Assembly: GCF_003182475.1 (NCBI RefSeq)
Contig: NZ_QGTS01000022.1
Span: 1-64,000 of the forward strand
DNA length: 64,000 nucleotides
Reading direction: 5' to 3'
Source: Mangrovibacter plantisponsor
GTDB taxonomy: Bacteria > Pseudomonadota > Gammaproteobacteria > Enterobacterales > Enterobacteriaceae
Shown: positions 1 through 7,469 of the stretch, in pieces
Numbering within the stretch: position 1 is the stretch's first letter
Layout of the letters: each line of letters opens with the position of its first letter
Made by a program: the position numbers and the translations under genes
Notes under the pieces: generated by a model
What the model was told of the DNA's origin: nothing
The model's database searches: none
The model's input: only the letters and a program-made list of their open reading frames with translations

Positions 1-81
1 AGCGAGTTTCAGGGCTTCATCGCGGAATTCGGGGGTGTACTGTTTACGTGCCGTTTTGCTGGTTGATGCTGGTTTTGTCAT
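1..81 (-). CDS. IS3-family transposase OrfA (InsE-like), N-terminal fragment
   Basis: ATG at 81 opens a frame that runs out of the window after 27 codons. The visible peptide begins MTKPASTSKTARKQYTPEF and continues RDEALKLA, which matches the start of IS3-type OrfA proteins (helix-turn-helix, transposase_8 family). OrfA binds the terminal repeats and, by programmed frameshifting with OrfB, gives the active transposase. Only the N-terminus is seen, so nothing can be said about whether the element is intact. Confidence 0.75.
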   Translation of the reverse strand, partial: MTKPASTSKTARKQYTPEFRDEALKLA

Positions 82-148
82 GAGTAATCACCTCTTACTT
101 GAGAGTTTACTCACTTAGTTGCGTGTCCACTAATGGTGGGGAGGATCA
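1..148 (-). mobile_element. IS3-family insertion sequence, partial, cut by the window edge
   Basis: The first 148 bases read, on the minus strand, as the left end of an IS3-group element: a terminal sequence beginning TGATCCTCCCC, a short leader, then the start of an OrfA-type transposase gene. Order and wording closely resemble the IS3 left end as I remember it. The outer tip is placed at about 148; the rest of the element lies left of the window, so completeness and the target-site duplication cannot be judged. Confidence 0.8.
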
Positions 149-307
149 GCCCTCTTACCTTTTAGCATCTTCATTCATCCTTTCTTAATGACTATGTATG
201 GATGTAGATATACATGAGGAGATGGATTGGCGTCTTTCAGTTAGTGCCATTTTTAGACGACGGGTTGGATAAGCTGTACTGCAATCTTTTTAATAGCGTG
301 CCAGTCC

Positions 308-323
308 GTCCGCTCCTGGCACG
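308..323. repeat. 16-bp direct repeat, copy 1
   Basis: GTCCGCTCCTGGCACG, found again at 2602-2617. The two copies bracket the exported three-gene operon. This first copy has lost the second arm of the palindrome that is visible in copy 2. Confidence 0.7.
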
Positions 324-346
324 TAGAGGTCGGTCAGGGGCAGCGA

Positions 347-372
347 TGTCCGCTGTGAGCGAACAGCGGACA
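347..372. repeat. Perfect inverted repeat (10-bp arms, 6-nt loop)
   Basis: TGTCCGCTGT and its exact complement ACAGCGGACA are separated by GAGCGA. It shares the TGTCCGCT core with the 16-bp repeats nearby, so it may belong to the same intergenic repeat family. It lies 59 bp beyond the end of the operon and could fold in the transcript, but no U-tract follows on the minus strand. Confidence 0.6.
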
Positions 373-430
373 TATTTAGCTTGCGAGCCTGCAATCCGAG
401 CACTGCCAGGAATTATGCAGGCGGTATCAG

Positions 431-976
431 CTAATACAGTAAATCAAGCTGCTCAGGCTCATTGATAAGCCGGATTGCTCCCTGACTATCAGTTCTGAAC
501 AACGCCTGATAGCGCACAGAATCAATGCCCATGACCAGATTATCGAGGTCGGTATTAGCGACGCGGACAGAAGGATGCCTTGCCCAGTCAGGTAAGGCAT
601 GAATGTAATAAGTAAAAATTACATCAGTGAGTCCTGCGTTATCTGTAGAAATAGCCTGTATATTTCTGACGCGCATGGTTCCGTAGCAAAAATCATGATG
701 CTTACGGAATGAAGCCTGACCGTACGGTGTGAGAACCCAATCTTTCCTTCCAGCCTTCACATGTGAGATCAACAGACCGGCATCGACAAGCGCCTCCATT
801 TTGGCATTAATCCATCGATCGCTGCCCATTCTTATGGAAACGGGCCACTGCTTTTCACCCAGACAGAGAGACTGGCTGTTGAGAGATTGCTGTATCAGAT
901 GTCGATACAAATTTTCGCTGGACGCCTGTGAGTAGAGTGGAAAAAGAAAGAGTAAAATCCCTGTAATGCGTTTCAA
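431..976 (-). CDS. Exported protein of unknown function, CpmK-like
   Basis: 181 aa with an N-terminal signal peptide (MKRITGILLFLFPLYSQASS). Residues about 50-90 have the feel of a winged-helix fold (DRWINAKMEALVDAGLL then a KDWVLTPYG beta-hairpin). The rest, with two cysteines, is unfamiliar. It resembles what I remember of CpmK proteins of Photorhabdus carbapenem-type loci, but this is recall, not a search. The start codon overlaps the stop of the CarG-like gene upstream by 4 bases, so translation is probably coupled, and it is the last gene of a three-gene operon. All three products are exported, which suggests a shared periplasmic job. A DNA-binding role is unlikely given the signal peptide. 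Confidence 0.5.
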   Translation of the reverse strand: MKRITGILLFLFPLYSQASSENLYRHLIQQSLNSQSLCLGEKQWPVSIRMGSDRWINAKMEALVDAGLLISHVKAGRKDWVLTPYGQASFRKHHDFCYGTMRVRNIQAISTDNAGLTDVIFTYYIHALPDWARHPSVRVANTDLDNLVMGIDSVRYQALFRTDSQGAIRLINEPEQLDLLY

Positions 977-1521
977 CGAAACTCCTCCATGTTTATCGTT
1001 TTAAAAGCCTCATCCACATCATCCACTGCACGTGCAGTGAGATACACCCCGGCTGGCGCCCAGAAAAAAACTGAAGTTCCTGGGTCGGAATTACTTTCTT
1101 CAAGCCGGAATCGTGAAAATTTCACCCGCAACTTATCAGTAAAGTCTCCGCTACCATCACTGCCGGCATATTTGACTGCCCTGACAAGATAAACCTGGCC
1201 CTTGTAGCGATGAAGTTCTATACCGCCTACCCTGAGGGCAGACGCTGACAGTTTTAAATCTGTCCACGTAAAGCCATCATCGTCCGGAACCGGCACAATA
1301 AACCATGTGTTCTTCTGTCTGATAAAAATACTCAGGGTTTCGCTGGGATGAGAGGTGTTATTGTCATAAATTGCGAAAAAAACGGCGTCAGGTACGCCAT
1401 CACCATTTAAATCAATACTATTAAGTCCTTGATTAATATGGATTCGCGTGCTGGCTAGTGACAGAGCAGGAAAGCTCAAAAGAGCGGCCGTCAGCATAAT
1501 AAAAGGAATCTTTAGGTTCAA
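973..1521 (-). CDS. Exported CarG-like protein (carbapenem self-resistance CarG family)
   Basis: 182 aa with a signal peptide ending near SLASTR. The mature protein opens with a G-NSIDLNGDGVPDAVFF segment followed by YDNNTSHPS, GFTWTDLKLS and a SVFFWAPAG segment, a layout I associate with the CarG/CpmJ family. CarG and CarF protect carbapenem producers (Pectobacterium, Photorhabdus) in the periplasm. Homologues in non-producers have no proven role. The LNGDG stretch looks like a calcium-binding or beta-propeller-type Asp-rich loop. It overlaps both neighbours by 4 bases (ATGA-type junctions). No carbapenem synthesis gene is in the window, so real antibiotic immunity is only one possibility; an immunity or accessory role for a secreted toxin is another. 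Confidence 0.55.
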   Translation of the reverse strand: MNLKIPFIMLTAALLSFPALSLASTRIHINQGLNSIDLNGDGVPDAVFFAIYDNNTSHPSETLSIFIRQKNTWFIVPVPDDDGFTWTDLKLSASALRVGGIELHRYKGQVYLVRAVKYAGSDGSGDFTDKLRVKFSRFRLEESNSDPGTSVFFWAPAGVYLTARAVDDVDEAFKTINMEEFR

Positions 1522-2351
1522 TATTTCCGTACCAGTCTGAAGCCGACATCCGGCAGAGCGTAGCCAGCACTGTGTGTATCGCAGTTTGCCAGACTACTCG
1601 TATGGACCATGTAACTGCCGCCGCAGAAATAATACATTTTTACGCCGGAAATCGTGTCGAAAGCATATACCCATTCTGCAACATTACCGCTCATGTCATA
1701 CAGACCTGCCGCGTTAGGCTTGAAGCTTTTTACCGTAGCAGTTCCGAAATCCGGATGGTTAAAATCAGGGAAACATGCGACAGCACTTGCGTTTTTGCTG
1801 CCAGCGAAGCTGTAACCATAAGTACCATTTTTCAGACCGGCGACGCCTCCACGTGCTGCTACCTGCCACTCCTCAGCTGTAGGCAGGCGATAACCCTCAG
1901 CCTGAGGATCTACCGTGAATGCGTAGCTGGCGCTATCGCGTGCAGGTGCACCGTTTCTGTTGAGGTAGACAGGCCTGAGCCGCGTCTTTTCGCTAAGCGC
2001 ATTGGCAAAAATTACAGCATCTGCCCATTCAACATTGGTTACAGGATGCGCACCCTTATCAGTATCTGCAGGCAGGCAGTCTTCGTTGGCTGCTCCGTTA
2101 CAACCACTGCCAAATGCGTAACCGTGCTGAGTAGCCCATGTATGAACGTCGGTATAAAGACGATAAGTAACCTCTGAACGCATTATCCTGAAAGCATCCA
2201 GCGTGATATTGGGATGTTCCGCATAGTCATGCTGGCCAAAAACACTGCCGACATAATATTTACCGCTGGGGACGACGGCTTCATCAATGGGCTGAAATGC
2301 AGAGGCAAAGGAGGAAAAAGTAAAAAGCAGAAAAGTAAATTTATAGTTCAC
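1518..2351 (-). CDS. Exported formylglycine-generating-enzyme (SUMF1/EgtB/PvdO) family protein
   Basis: 277 aa from a GTG start at 2351, chosen because AGGA lies 7 bases upstream and a signal peptide (NYKFTFLLFTFSSFASA) begins exactly there; the frame stays open further upstream without a plausible leader. Family motifs in order: PVTNVEWADAVIFANALS, GYRLPTAEEWQVAARGG, GLYDMSGNVAEWVYAF, CGGSY and a terminal GFRLVRKY. The copper-binding cysteine pair of true formylglycine-generating enzymes is not in its usual place after the GGS motif (here YMVHTSSLANC), so sulfatase-activating chemistry is doubtful; it may be a PvdO/EgtB-type or non-catalytic lectin-like domain. First gene of the operon, overlapping the next by 4 bases. 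Such proteins also occur beside VgrG-type secretion loci, but none is visible here. Confidence 0.75.
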   Translation of the reverse strand: MNYKFTFLLFTFSSFASAFQPIDEAVVPSGKYYVGSVFGQHDYAEHPNITLDAFRIMRSEVTYRLYTDVHTWATQHGYAFGSGCNGAANEDCLPADTDKGAHPVTNVEWADAVIFANALSEKTRLRPVYLNRNGAPARDSASYAFTVDPQAEGYRLPTAEEWQVAARGGVAGLKNGTYGYSFAGSKNASAVACFPDFNHPDFGTATVKSFKPNAAGLYDMSGNVAEWVYAFDTISGVKMYYFCGGSYMVHTSSLANCDTHSAGYALPDVGFRLVRKY

Positions 2352-3085
2352 AGAGCCATCCTGACTGAAAGTAGCCATTTGCATGGCTGATTCCACAAGT
2401 TACAAAACTATAACAGCATCTTGTTTACGAATCTAAAAAAATACTAAGCCAGTAAATTCTACTCATCTCTTAGGTTGCTGATATAATATGACTTTCACTC
2501 TCCTCATGCTCATTGGCGAAACTTTAATAAAGCACTATCAATAATGTCTTTATCACTGTTGTGGGTTTCCAAAAGAGGAGTTTCTCAAGGGCTGCTTAAA
2601 TGTCCGCTCCTGGCACGGAACGGACCTTCATTGACGCTATGACAGACCTAAATTGCTGCTCAGCAGGGATTTTAACGCCGCCATTAACTTCACTTACTGG
2701 GGGCTTAACAGTGGCTGTGAAAAGTTGGTTGACGGAGGGCTGATAACCGATTTTATTGAGAACCGTGAGCAAGGCCGGGAATCCTTTCCGGGATTGTGAG
2801 GGGTTGAGCAAGCCTACCGGCGCGGTAGTGTTTTGCACACATCCGAAGTGAAGCGAGGCTGCTTGTCTTCTCCTGACCGGACAAAGACCGGATGCTGCCT
2901 TGCTGTCATCAATTCACCAGTAGGTATATCTGGTGGAAATAGTATTTATTGGCAGAGTGAAGACCAGCAGACGTTGGCACAATGACCGGAAGGGCATCGC
3001 TAAAGGAAAATGCTCAGGTGGGGCTCAAGGTGTAAAGCAGTGCGTCCTGTGGCCAGCACGACCAGAAATCTACCGGAACTCCAAA
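2352..3085. other. Accessory intergenic region with repeats and no supported gene
   Basis: The AT-rich part (2390-2520) should carry the promoter of the three-gene operon. Further right are copy 2 of the 16-bp repeat and a hairpin with 6-bp arms (CTACCG, GCG loop, 2814-2828). An 80-codon minus-strand frame ends at 2596; part of it (ALLTVLNKIGYQPSV) recalls the C-terminal segment of helix-turn-helix antitoxins, but no start, helix-turn-helix or toxin is found, so it is at most a remnant. Confidence 0.4.
2602..2617. repeat. 16-bp direct repeat, copy 2, part of a palindrome
   Basis: Identical to 308-323. Here the sequence continues into GGAACGGAC, making an imperfect inverted repeat (8 of 9 arm positions) around TGGCAC. 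Confidence 0.7.
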
Positions 3086-3117
3086 AAGCAAAAACCCGCC
3101 TTTTGGGCGGGTTCTTT
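3086..3117 (-). terminator. Rho-independent terminator of tRNA-Phe
   Basis: On the minus strand an 8-bp GC-rich stem (AACCCGCC paired with GGCGGGTT, arms 3093-3100 and 3106-3113) is followed by a T-rich run. It begins about 10 bases after the CCA end of the tRNA. Confidence 0.85.
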
Positions 3118-3123
3118 AAATAG

Positions 3124-3199
3124 TGGTGCCCGGACTCGGAATCGAACCAAGGACACGGGGATTTTCAATCCCCTGCTCTACCGACTGAGCTATCCGGGC
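3124..3199 (-). tRNA. pheU: tRNA-Phe (anticodon GAA)
   Basis: A 76-nt gene with encoded CCA, 7-bp acceptor stem starting GCCCGGA, D-arm AGCTCAGTCGGTAGAGC, anticodon loop TTGAAAA and T-arm GGTTCGATTCC. Its location beside yjdC-dsbD-cutA matches E. coli pheU. tRNA-Phe genes are recurrent integration sites for genomic islands, and the accessory DNA at 1-3085 lies on its 3' side, as expected for tRNA-targeted integration. No integrase or second att copy is visible in the window. Confidence 0.97.
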
Positions 3200-3209
3200 A
3201 ACGGGGCGC

Positions 3210-3238
3210 ATTAAACCGTAAAGGCCGCAAGGCGTCAA
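3210..3238 (-). promoter_or_regulatory. Promoter of tRNA-Phe
   Basis: On the minus strand TTGACG (3233-3238), a 17-bp spacer and TTTAAT (3210-3215) are followed by a GC-rich GCGCCCC discriminator, typical of stringently controlled stable RNA promoters. Confidence 0.8.
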
Positions 3239-3314
3239 CGCCTTTATCGCAAAAACACGGCAAATCTCATCTGATTGCCTGCTTTTTGTGCATGGTCAGA
3301 CAAAAAGTGTCCGG

Positions 3315-3890
3315 TCAGGTGAGGGCACCAGCCTGGCGGCACTGTGCAAAGCGCAAAATATCCTGCGCCAGCCGGGCTGCGGTGTCCACATCTTCCTGGT
3401 GGCGTTTAACTAACAACTTGCTCAGGCAGCCTTCCAGAACCAGTTCCATTTGGTCTGCCACCATTGCCGGGTCGTCAACGTCCAGGCGGTTGAGCAGAGT
3501 ATGGGTATATTCCCAGGCGGCACGTTTTTGTTCCGTTGCCAGTTGGTGGATAGGGTCTTCTGCATCTGGCCAGAAACTACAGGCCGCAATAAACAGGCAG
3601 CCAGGGTAACGTTGTTGCGCCACACACTCGGTCAGTGTTTTATAACGAGCCAGCAGTTTTTGCTCGTCAGACAGTGTGTCATCCAGCAGCAACTGGCGGC
3701 GGTGCGTTTCAATTTGCTGGCTGTGGTAACGCAGCGCATCGTAGATAAGGGCTTCCCGGTTGGGCCAAAAAAGTTGCAGTGACTCAACGGTTTTACCTGT
3801 TTCCCCGGCTACATGATCCAGTGTGACAGTTGCTAACCCTTCACGCTCCATCACCAGTAGCGCAGATTCCAGTACAGCTTCACGTTGCAC
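3315..3890 (-). CDS. yjdC: TetR-family transcriptional regulator YjdC
   Basis: 191 aa from a GTG at 3890, chosen over the upstream ATG because GGAGGG lies 7 bases before it and the protein then begins VQREAV like E. coli YjdC. An N-terminal TetR helix-turn-helix (residues about 1-45) is followed by the conserved [20 protein letters not shown] and [13 protein letters not shown] segments. The ligand and targets of YjdC are not established. It follows dsbD with only a 14-bp gap and is probably the last gene of the cutA-dsbD-yjdC transcript. Confidence 0.93.
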   Translation of the reverse strand: MQREAVLESALLVMEREGLATVTLDHVAGETGKTVESLQLFWPNREALIYDALRYHSQQIETHRRQLLLDDTLSDEQKLLARYKTLTECVAQQRYPGCLFIAACSFWPDAEDPIHQLATEQKRAAWEYTHTLLNRLDVDDPAMVADQMELVLEGCLSKLLVKRHQEDVDTAARLAQDILRFAQCRQAGALT

Positions 3891-3904
3891 GAAATAACCC
3901 TCCA

Positions 3905-5662
3905 TCACTGTTCATTAGTGTCAATTGTTGTTGACCCAGGCAGTTTCTGCAAATGGCGAATGAACTCCGGAGCACCCATAAAGCCGGTGACCCGCAAGTT
4001 ATCAAGGGGCTGGCCCTGCCCGTCAAAAAACAAAATGGTCGGTAGCCCCAGAACCTGGTGTGCAGCCAGCAATGCCTGGTTTTGTGGTGAATTGTCTGTG
4101 ACATCCACCTTCAGCAGATGTACCTGTTTCAGTGCCTGTTGCACGCCGGGATCACTGAAGGTGTATTTTTCAAACTCTTTACAGGCAACGCACCAGTCGG
4201 CGTAGAGATCAACCATCACTGGCTGCCCAGGGTGCTGCTCAAGGTAGCGTTGCAGTTCGCTATTATCTTTTATTGGCTGAAATACCAGATGGCTTGCGGA
4301 TGCAGACTGCGGCGCACCAAATACCCAATCCTGTAATGGCCGGGCACACACTAATGCAGCAGCGAATAACAGGATTTGCACTGCCCGCACCGCAGGGTGC
4401 TTAACAGCCAGCAGGGTAATAAAGCCCCAGGAGAAAAACGCCACACCTAATAACCCCCACAGGCGAGGCTCCCAGACACCGGGCAAAATGCGGGATACCA
4501 AAAAGACCGGCAGCGCCAGGATAACAAAGCCGAATGCAACTTTTACCTGCTCCATCCATGGGCCGCTTTTCGGTAGCAGGCGACGCCCAAAGAGTGCGAC
4601 TGCCACCAAAGGTAACCCCATCCCGGTGGCATAGCACCACAGAGTCAGACCGCCGAGGGGCAGGTTCCCGCTCTGGGCGATGTACAGCAGAATTGCACTG
4701 AGTGGCGCGGTAGTGCAGGGGGAGCAAATTAGCCCGGCAATGGCTCCCATAGCCAGTACACCGGGGGCAGAACCGCCTTGCTGGCGGTTACTTAACAGAG
4801 CCAGGCGGGTTTGCAGTGAACCAGGTAATTGCAGGCTGAATACCCCAAACATGGATAACGCGAGCAGGATAAACACTGTTGAAATAATGCTTAACACCCA
4901 CGGGCTTTGCAGCGCGGCCTGGAAAGGCAAACCCACGGCCGCCACAACCAGCCCCAACAGTGTGTAGGTAAGAGCCATACCCTGTACATATAACAGTGCC
5001 AGCCACAGCGTGCGGCGCTGTGATAATTGCCCGTTGCCCAAAATAATGCCGGAAACCAGGGGGTACATGGGCAGTACACAAGGCGTGAAGGCAATTCCTA
5101 CGCCAATCAACAATGCCCAAAGTGGGGAGAAAGGGCTGTTCGATGGCGGGGTGCTCAGTGTCTTCCCCTCGCCTGGAGGTATGGCTGTTTTTTCGCCGGT
5201 TTCAGAACCCTGGGTTATGGAAGATGACGCGGCCGGCACTACCTCACTGAGCGGAATATCCTGGCTTTCGGGTGGGTAGCAAACGCCATGGTCAGAACAG
5301 CCTTGCCAGGTCACGGTGATATGCGCGGACTGGCTGGCCTGCTTCAATACCACAGACAGCCTGAGTTGCTGGCGGTAGACTTCGCTGTCACCAAAAAATT
5401 CATCGTGGTGGGATTCACCCAGCGGGAAAGTCACTTCGCCCAGAGTAGCCGCTGTGGGCGTCAGTTTTATCTGTGCCTTATACAGATAAAATCCTGGTTT
5501 TATCTGCCAGCGCAACATCAAATGCTGTTGCTGTTGCTGAAAATCGAACTGAAATGCCTTGCTGGCAGGGACAAAATTATTGGTGTTCTGGTTATCAAAC
5601 AACCCGGCAAATACCGGGGTGCTGAGCAGGCAGAGGATCAGGACAAGGATGCGTTGAGCCAT
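3905..5662 (-). CDS. dsbD: Thiol:disulfide interchange protein DsbD (DipZ)
   Basis: 585 aa, near the E. coli length of about 565. It moves electrons from cytoplasmic thioredoxin across the inner membrane to periplasmic DsbC, DsbG and CcmG. A signal peptide (ending TPVFA), an N-terminal alpha domain with the [10 protein letters not shown] cysteine pair, eight or so membrane segments with the CTP motif ([10 protein letters not shown]) and the paired ICSPCTTAP, and a C-terminal thioredoxin-like gamma domain with WCVACK are all visible. The start overlaps the end of cutA by 25 bases, so the two are cotranscribed. The linker between alpha domain and membrane part is Ser/Pro/Thr-rich. Confidence 0.97.
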   Translation of the reverse strand: MAQRILVLILCLLSTPVFAGLFDNQNTNNFVPASKAFQFDFQQQQQHLMLRWQIKPGFYLYKAQIKLTPTAATLGEVTFPLGESHHDEFFGDSEVYRQQLRLSVVLKQASQSAHITVTWQGCSDHGVCYPPESQDIPLSEVVPAASSSITQGSETGEKTAIPPGEGKTLSTPPSNSPFSPLWALLIGVGIAFTPCVLPMYPLVSGIILGNGQLSQRRTLWLALLYVQGMALTYTLLGLVVAAVGLPFQAALQSPWVLSIISTVFILLALSMFGVFSLQLPGSLQTRLALLSNRQQGGSAPGVLAMGAIAGLICSPCTTAPLSAILLYIAQSGNLPLGGLTLWCYATGMGLPLVAVALFGRRLLPKSGPWMEQVKVAFGFVILALPVFLVSRILPGVWEPRLWGLLGVAFFSWGFITLLAVKHPAVRAVQILLFAAALVCARPLQDWVFGAPQSASASHLVFQPIKDNSELQRYLEQHPGQPVMVDLYADWCVACKEFEKYTFSDPGVQQALKQVHLLKVDVTDNSPQNQALLAAHQVLGLPTILFFDGQGQPLDNLRVTGFMGAPEFIRHLQKLPGSTTIDTNEQ

Positions 5663-5961
5663 GAAAGGTATTCTTTATCGCCATCGGTTACCGGTAAAAC
5701 AAGCAACTCGGGGGTTTGGTAAGGGTGGTGGTTTTTCAGGCAAGCCAGTAAAGCGGGCTGGTGTTGTGAATTGGTTTTCAGAATCAACTGCACTTCATAT
5801 TCCTGCTCCAGTTTACCTTCCCAGTAGTACATGGATGATGCGCCAGGCAGAATGGTGACACAGGCGGCCAGCTTTTCAGCTAAAACTTGCGCAGCCAGTT
5901 CCTGGGCTGTGGCTTCATCGGGTGCGGTACACAGCACGACTACAGCGTCTGTTGTTGCCAT
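5638..5961 (-). CDS. cutA: Divalent-cation tolerance protein CutA
   Basis: 107 aa, a full-length small trimeric ferredoxin-like protein linked to copper tolerance. Visible family features are [17 protein letters not shown] at the N-terminus, [17 protein letters not shown], and the C-terminal [13 protein letters not shown] segment. It is the first gene of the cutA-dsbD-yjdC operon; its 3' end overlaps dsbD. The biochemical function is still debated, so the name describes phenotype rather than activity. Confidence 0.96.
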   Translation of the reverse strand: MATTDAVVVLCTAPDEATAQELAAQVLAEKLAACVTILPGASSMYYWEGKLEQEYEVQLILKTNSQHQPALLACLKNHHPYQTPELLVLPVTDGDKEYLSWLNASLS

Positions 5962-6017
5962 GGATGAACCTCTGGTTAACCAAAACCACGACTATAACAC
6001 GATGCTGAGATAAGCGA

Positions 6018-6042
6018 GTGACCGGGCCTGTTCCAGGCCCGG
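6018..6042 (-). terminator. Hairpin downstream of dcuA
   Basis: GGGCCTG and CAGGCCC (perfect complement, short loop) follow the dcuA stop on the minus strand. No U-tract follows, so it may be a processing or weak termination site before cutA. Confidence 0.45.
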
Positions 6043-6055
6043 AATTTGAGTTGTT

Positions 6056-7357
6056 TTACAGAATAAGCCCGCCAAAAATAAACCCGAGAATGACACACAG
6101 GATAATGGCAACCACACCAGGCACCAGGAAGGGGTGGTTAAACACATATTTCCCAATACGTGTGGAGCCGGTGTCGTCCATTTCTACTGCGGCCAGCAAC
6201 GTTGGGTAGGTGGGCAGTACAAACAGTGCGGAAACCGCAGCAAAAGAGGCCACGGCTGCCAGCGGGCTGACACCCAGCATTAATGCTGCGGGCATCAGTG
6301 CTTTGGTGGTTGCTGCTTGCGAGTAGAGCAGGGTCGCGGCAAAGAACAACACTACAGCCAGTAACCAGGGGTAGTTGTGCAATAACCCCCCAGCCAGGTG
6401 CTGAATATCTTCGATGTGGCCTTTGACAAAGGTGTCGCCCAGCCAGGCAACACCCAGCACACAAATACAGGCGCTCATGCCAGATTTAAATGTACTGGCA
6501 TTAAGGATCTCGCTTGTATTGGCTTTACACGTCAGGCAGATAAGTGTGGCGACAGTCAGCATAAACACCACAATGGCTTCATTACGTGGCAACACCGGGT
6601 TGTCAATTAACCCAACGGTTGGGCTGATGGCGGTGGCATACAGAACAACCGCAACGATCCCGGCAAGAAACAGCATTACAGCGCGCTTCGCATGGGGTTT
6701 AAGTACAATTTTGCTGGCACCACGCAGGACGATTTCACCTTTCGCCAGCTTTTCCTGGTATACCGGGTCATCTTTCAGTTCACCGCCCAGGAAGTTACAC
6801 AGTACCGCTGTCAGCATAACGGCAACAAAAGTGACGGGGATACACACGGCCAGAAGTTGCAGGTAGCTGATACCCAGTGGTTCCAGAATACCGGCGAAGA
6901 ACACCACTGCCGCGGAGATGGGCGACGCGGTAATGGCAATTTGCGATGCGACAACGGCAATAGAAAGTGGTCGGGAAGGGCGAATACCTTGTTCTTTTGC
7001 CACTTCAGTAATGACTGGCATGGTGGAAAACGCGGTATGCCCGGTGCCCGCCAGAATGGTCATCAGCCAGGTTACCATGGGGGCAATAAAGGTAATGTAC
7101 TTGGGGTGACGGCGTAGTAATTTTTCAGCCAAACTGACGAGGTAGTCCATCCCTCCGGCTACCTGCATGGCCGCTATGGCTGCAATTACCGCCATAATAA
7201 TTTCAATCACGTCAAAGGGAATGGCACCGGGAGGTACCTGGAAAAACAGTGTTAAAACCAGGACACCCAGCCCACCGGCGAAACCGATACCGATGCCCCC
7301 GAGCCTGGCACCCAAATAAATTGCCGCCAGGACAACAACAAGTTGTGCTCCAAACAT
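6056..7357 (-). CDS. dcuA: Anaerobic C4-dicarboxylate transporter DcuA
   Basis: 433 aa, the same length as E. coli DcuA. An inner-membrane antiporter for aspartate, fumarate, malate and succinate used mainly in anaerobic growth. About ten hydrophobic segments are seen; recognisable stretches are GLGVLVLTLFFQVPPGAIPFDVIEIIM near the N-terminus, LAGTGHTAFSTMPVITEVA and the C-terminal IGKYVFNHPFLVPG. It lies downstream of aspA on the same strand with a 112-bp gap that holds a terminator, matching the aspA-dcuA arrangement in which both are also expressed separately. Its product fits with frdABCD further right. Confidence 0.97.
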   Translation of the reverse strand: MFGAQLVVVLAAIYLGARLGGIGIGFAGGLGVLVLTLFFQVPPGAIPFDVIEIIMAVIAAIAAMQVAGGMDYLVSLAEKLLRRHPKYITFIAPMVTWLMTILAGTGHTAFSTMPVITEVAKEQGIRPSRPLSIAVVASQIAITASPISAAVVFFAGILEPLGISYLQLLAVCIPVTFVAVMLTAVLCNFLGGELKDDPVYQEKLAKGEIVLRGASKIVLKPHAKRAVMLFLAGIVAVVLYATAISPTVGLIDNPVLPRNEAIVVFMLTVATLICLTCKANTSEILNASTFKSGMSACICVLGVAWLGDTFVKGHIEDIQHLAGGLLHNYPWLLAVVLFFAATLLYSQAATTKALMPAALMLGVSPLAAVASFAAVSALFVLPTYPTLLAAVEMDDTGSTRIGKYVFNHPFLVPGVVAIILCVILGFIFGGLIL

Positions 7358-7421
7358 ATGATCTTCCTTGGTTAGTTAGGTTTACGATAAGAAAATGTTA
7401 TGACATTGTTCACTCCAAAAT

Positions 7422-7450
7422 AAAAAGGCACGCCAGAGACGTGCCATTTT
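7422..7450 (-). terminator. Rho-independent terminator after aspA
   Basis: GGCACG and CGTGCC flank a 7-nt loop and a T-rich tract follows on the minus strand. It separates aspA from dcuA, which would limit read-through. Confidence 0.8.
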
Positions 7451-7469
7451 GTTGGGTTATAGCCGATAC

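Larger units (their letters stand above)
149..430. other. Non-coding accessory stretch between the IS end and the three-gene operon
   Basis: No convincing gene. It contains one copy of a 16-base repeat (308-323) and a perfect 10-bp inverted repeat (347-372). The short plus-strand frame starting at 214 has no recognisable protein and spans these repeats, so I do not call it. Confidence 0.5.

Noticed and set aside
214..465. 83-codon plus-strand frame left of the exported operon
   Set aside because: It spans the palindrome and repeat, has no ribosome-binding site of note, and no family resemblance.
1..3123. Type VI secretion cluster around the SUMF1-like gene
   Set aside because: I looked for VgrG, Hcp, PAAR, lipase or Rhs sequence and saw none in the window.
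2933..3214. 93-codon plus-strand frame across the tRNA-Phe gene
   Set aside because: It crosses the tRNA and its terminator and has no recognisable protein.
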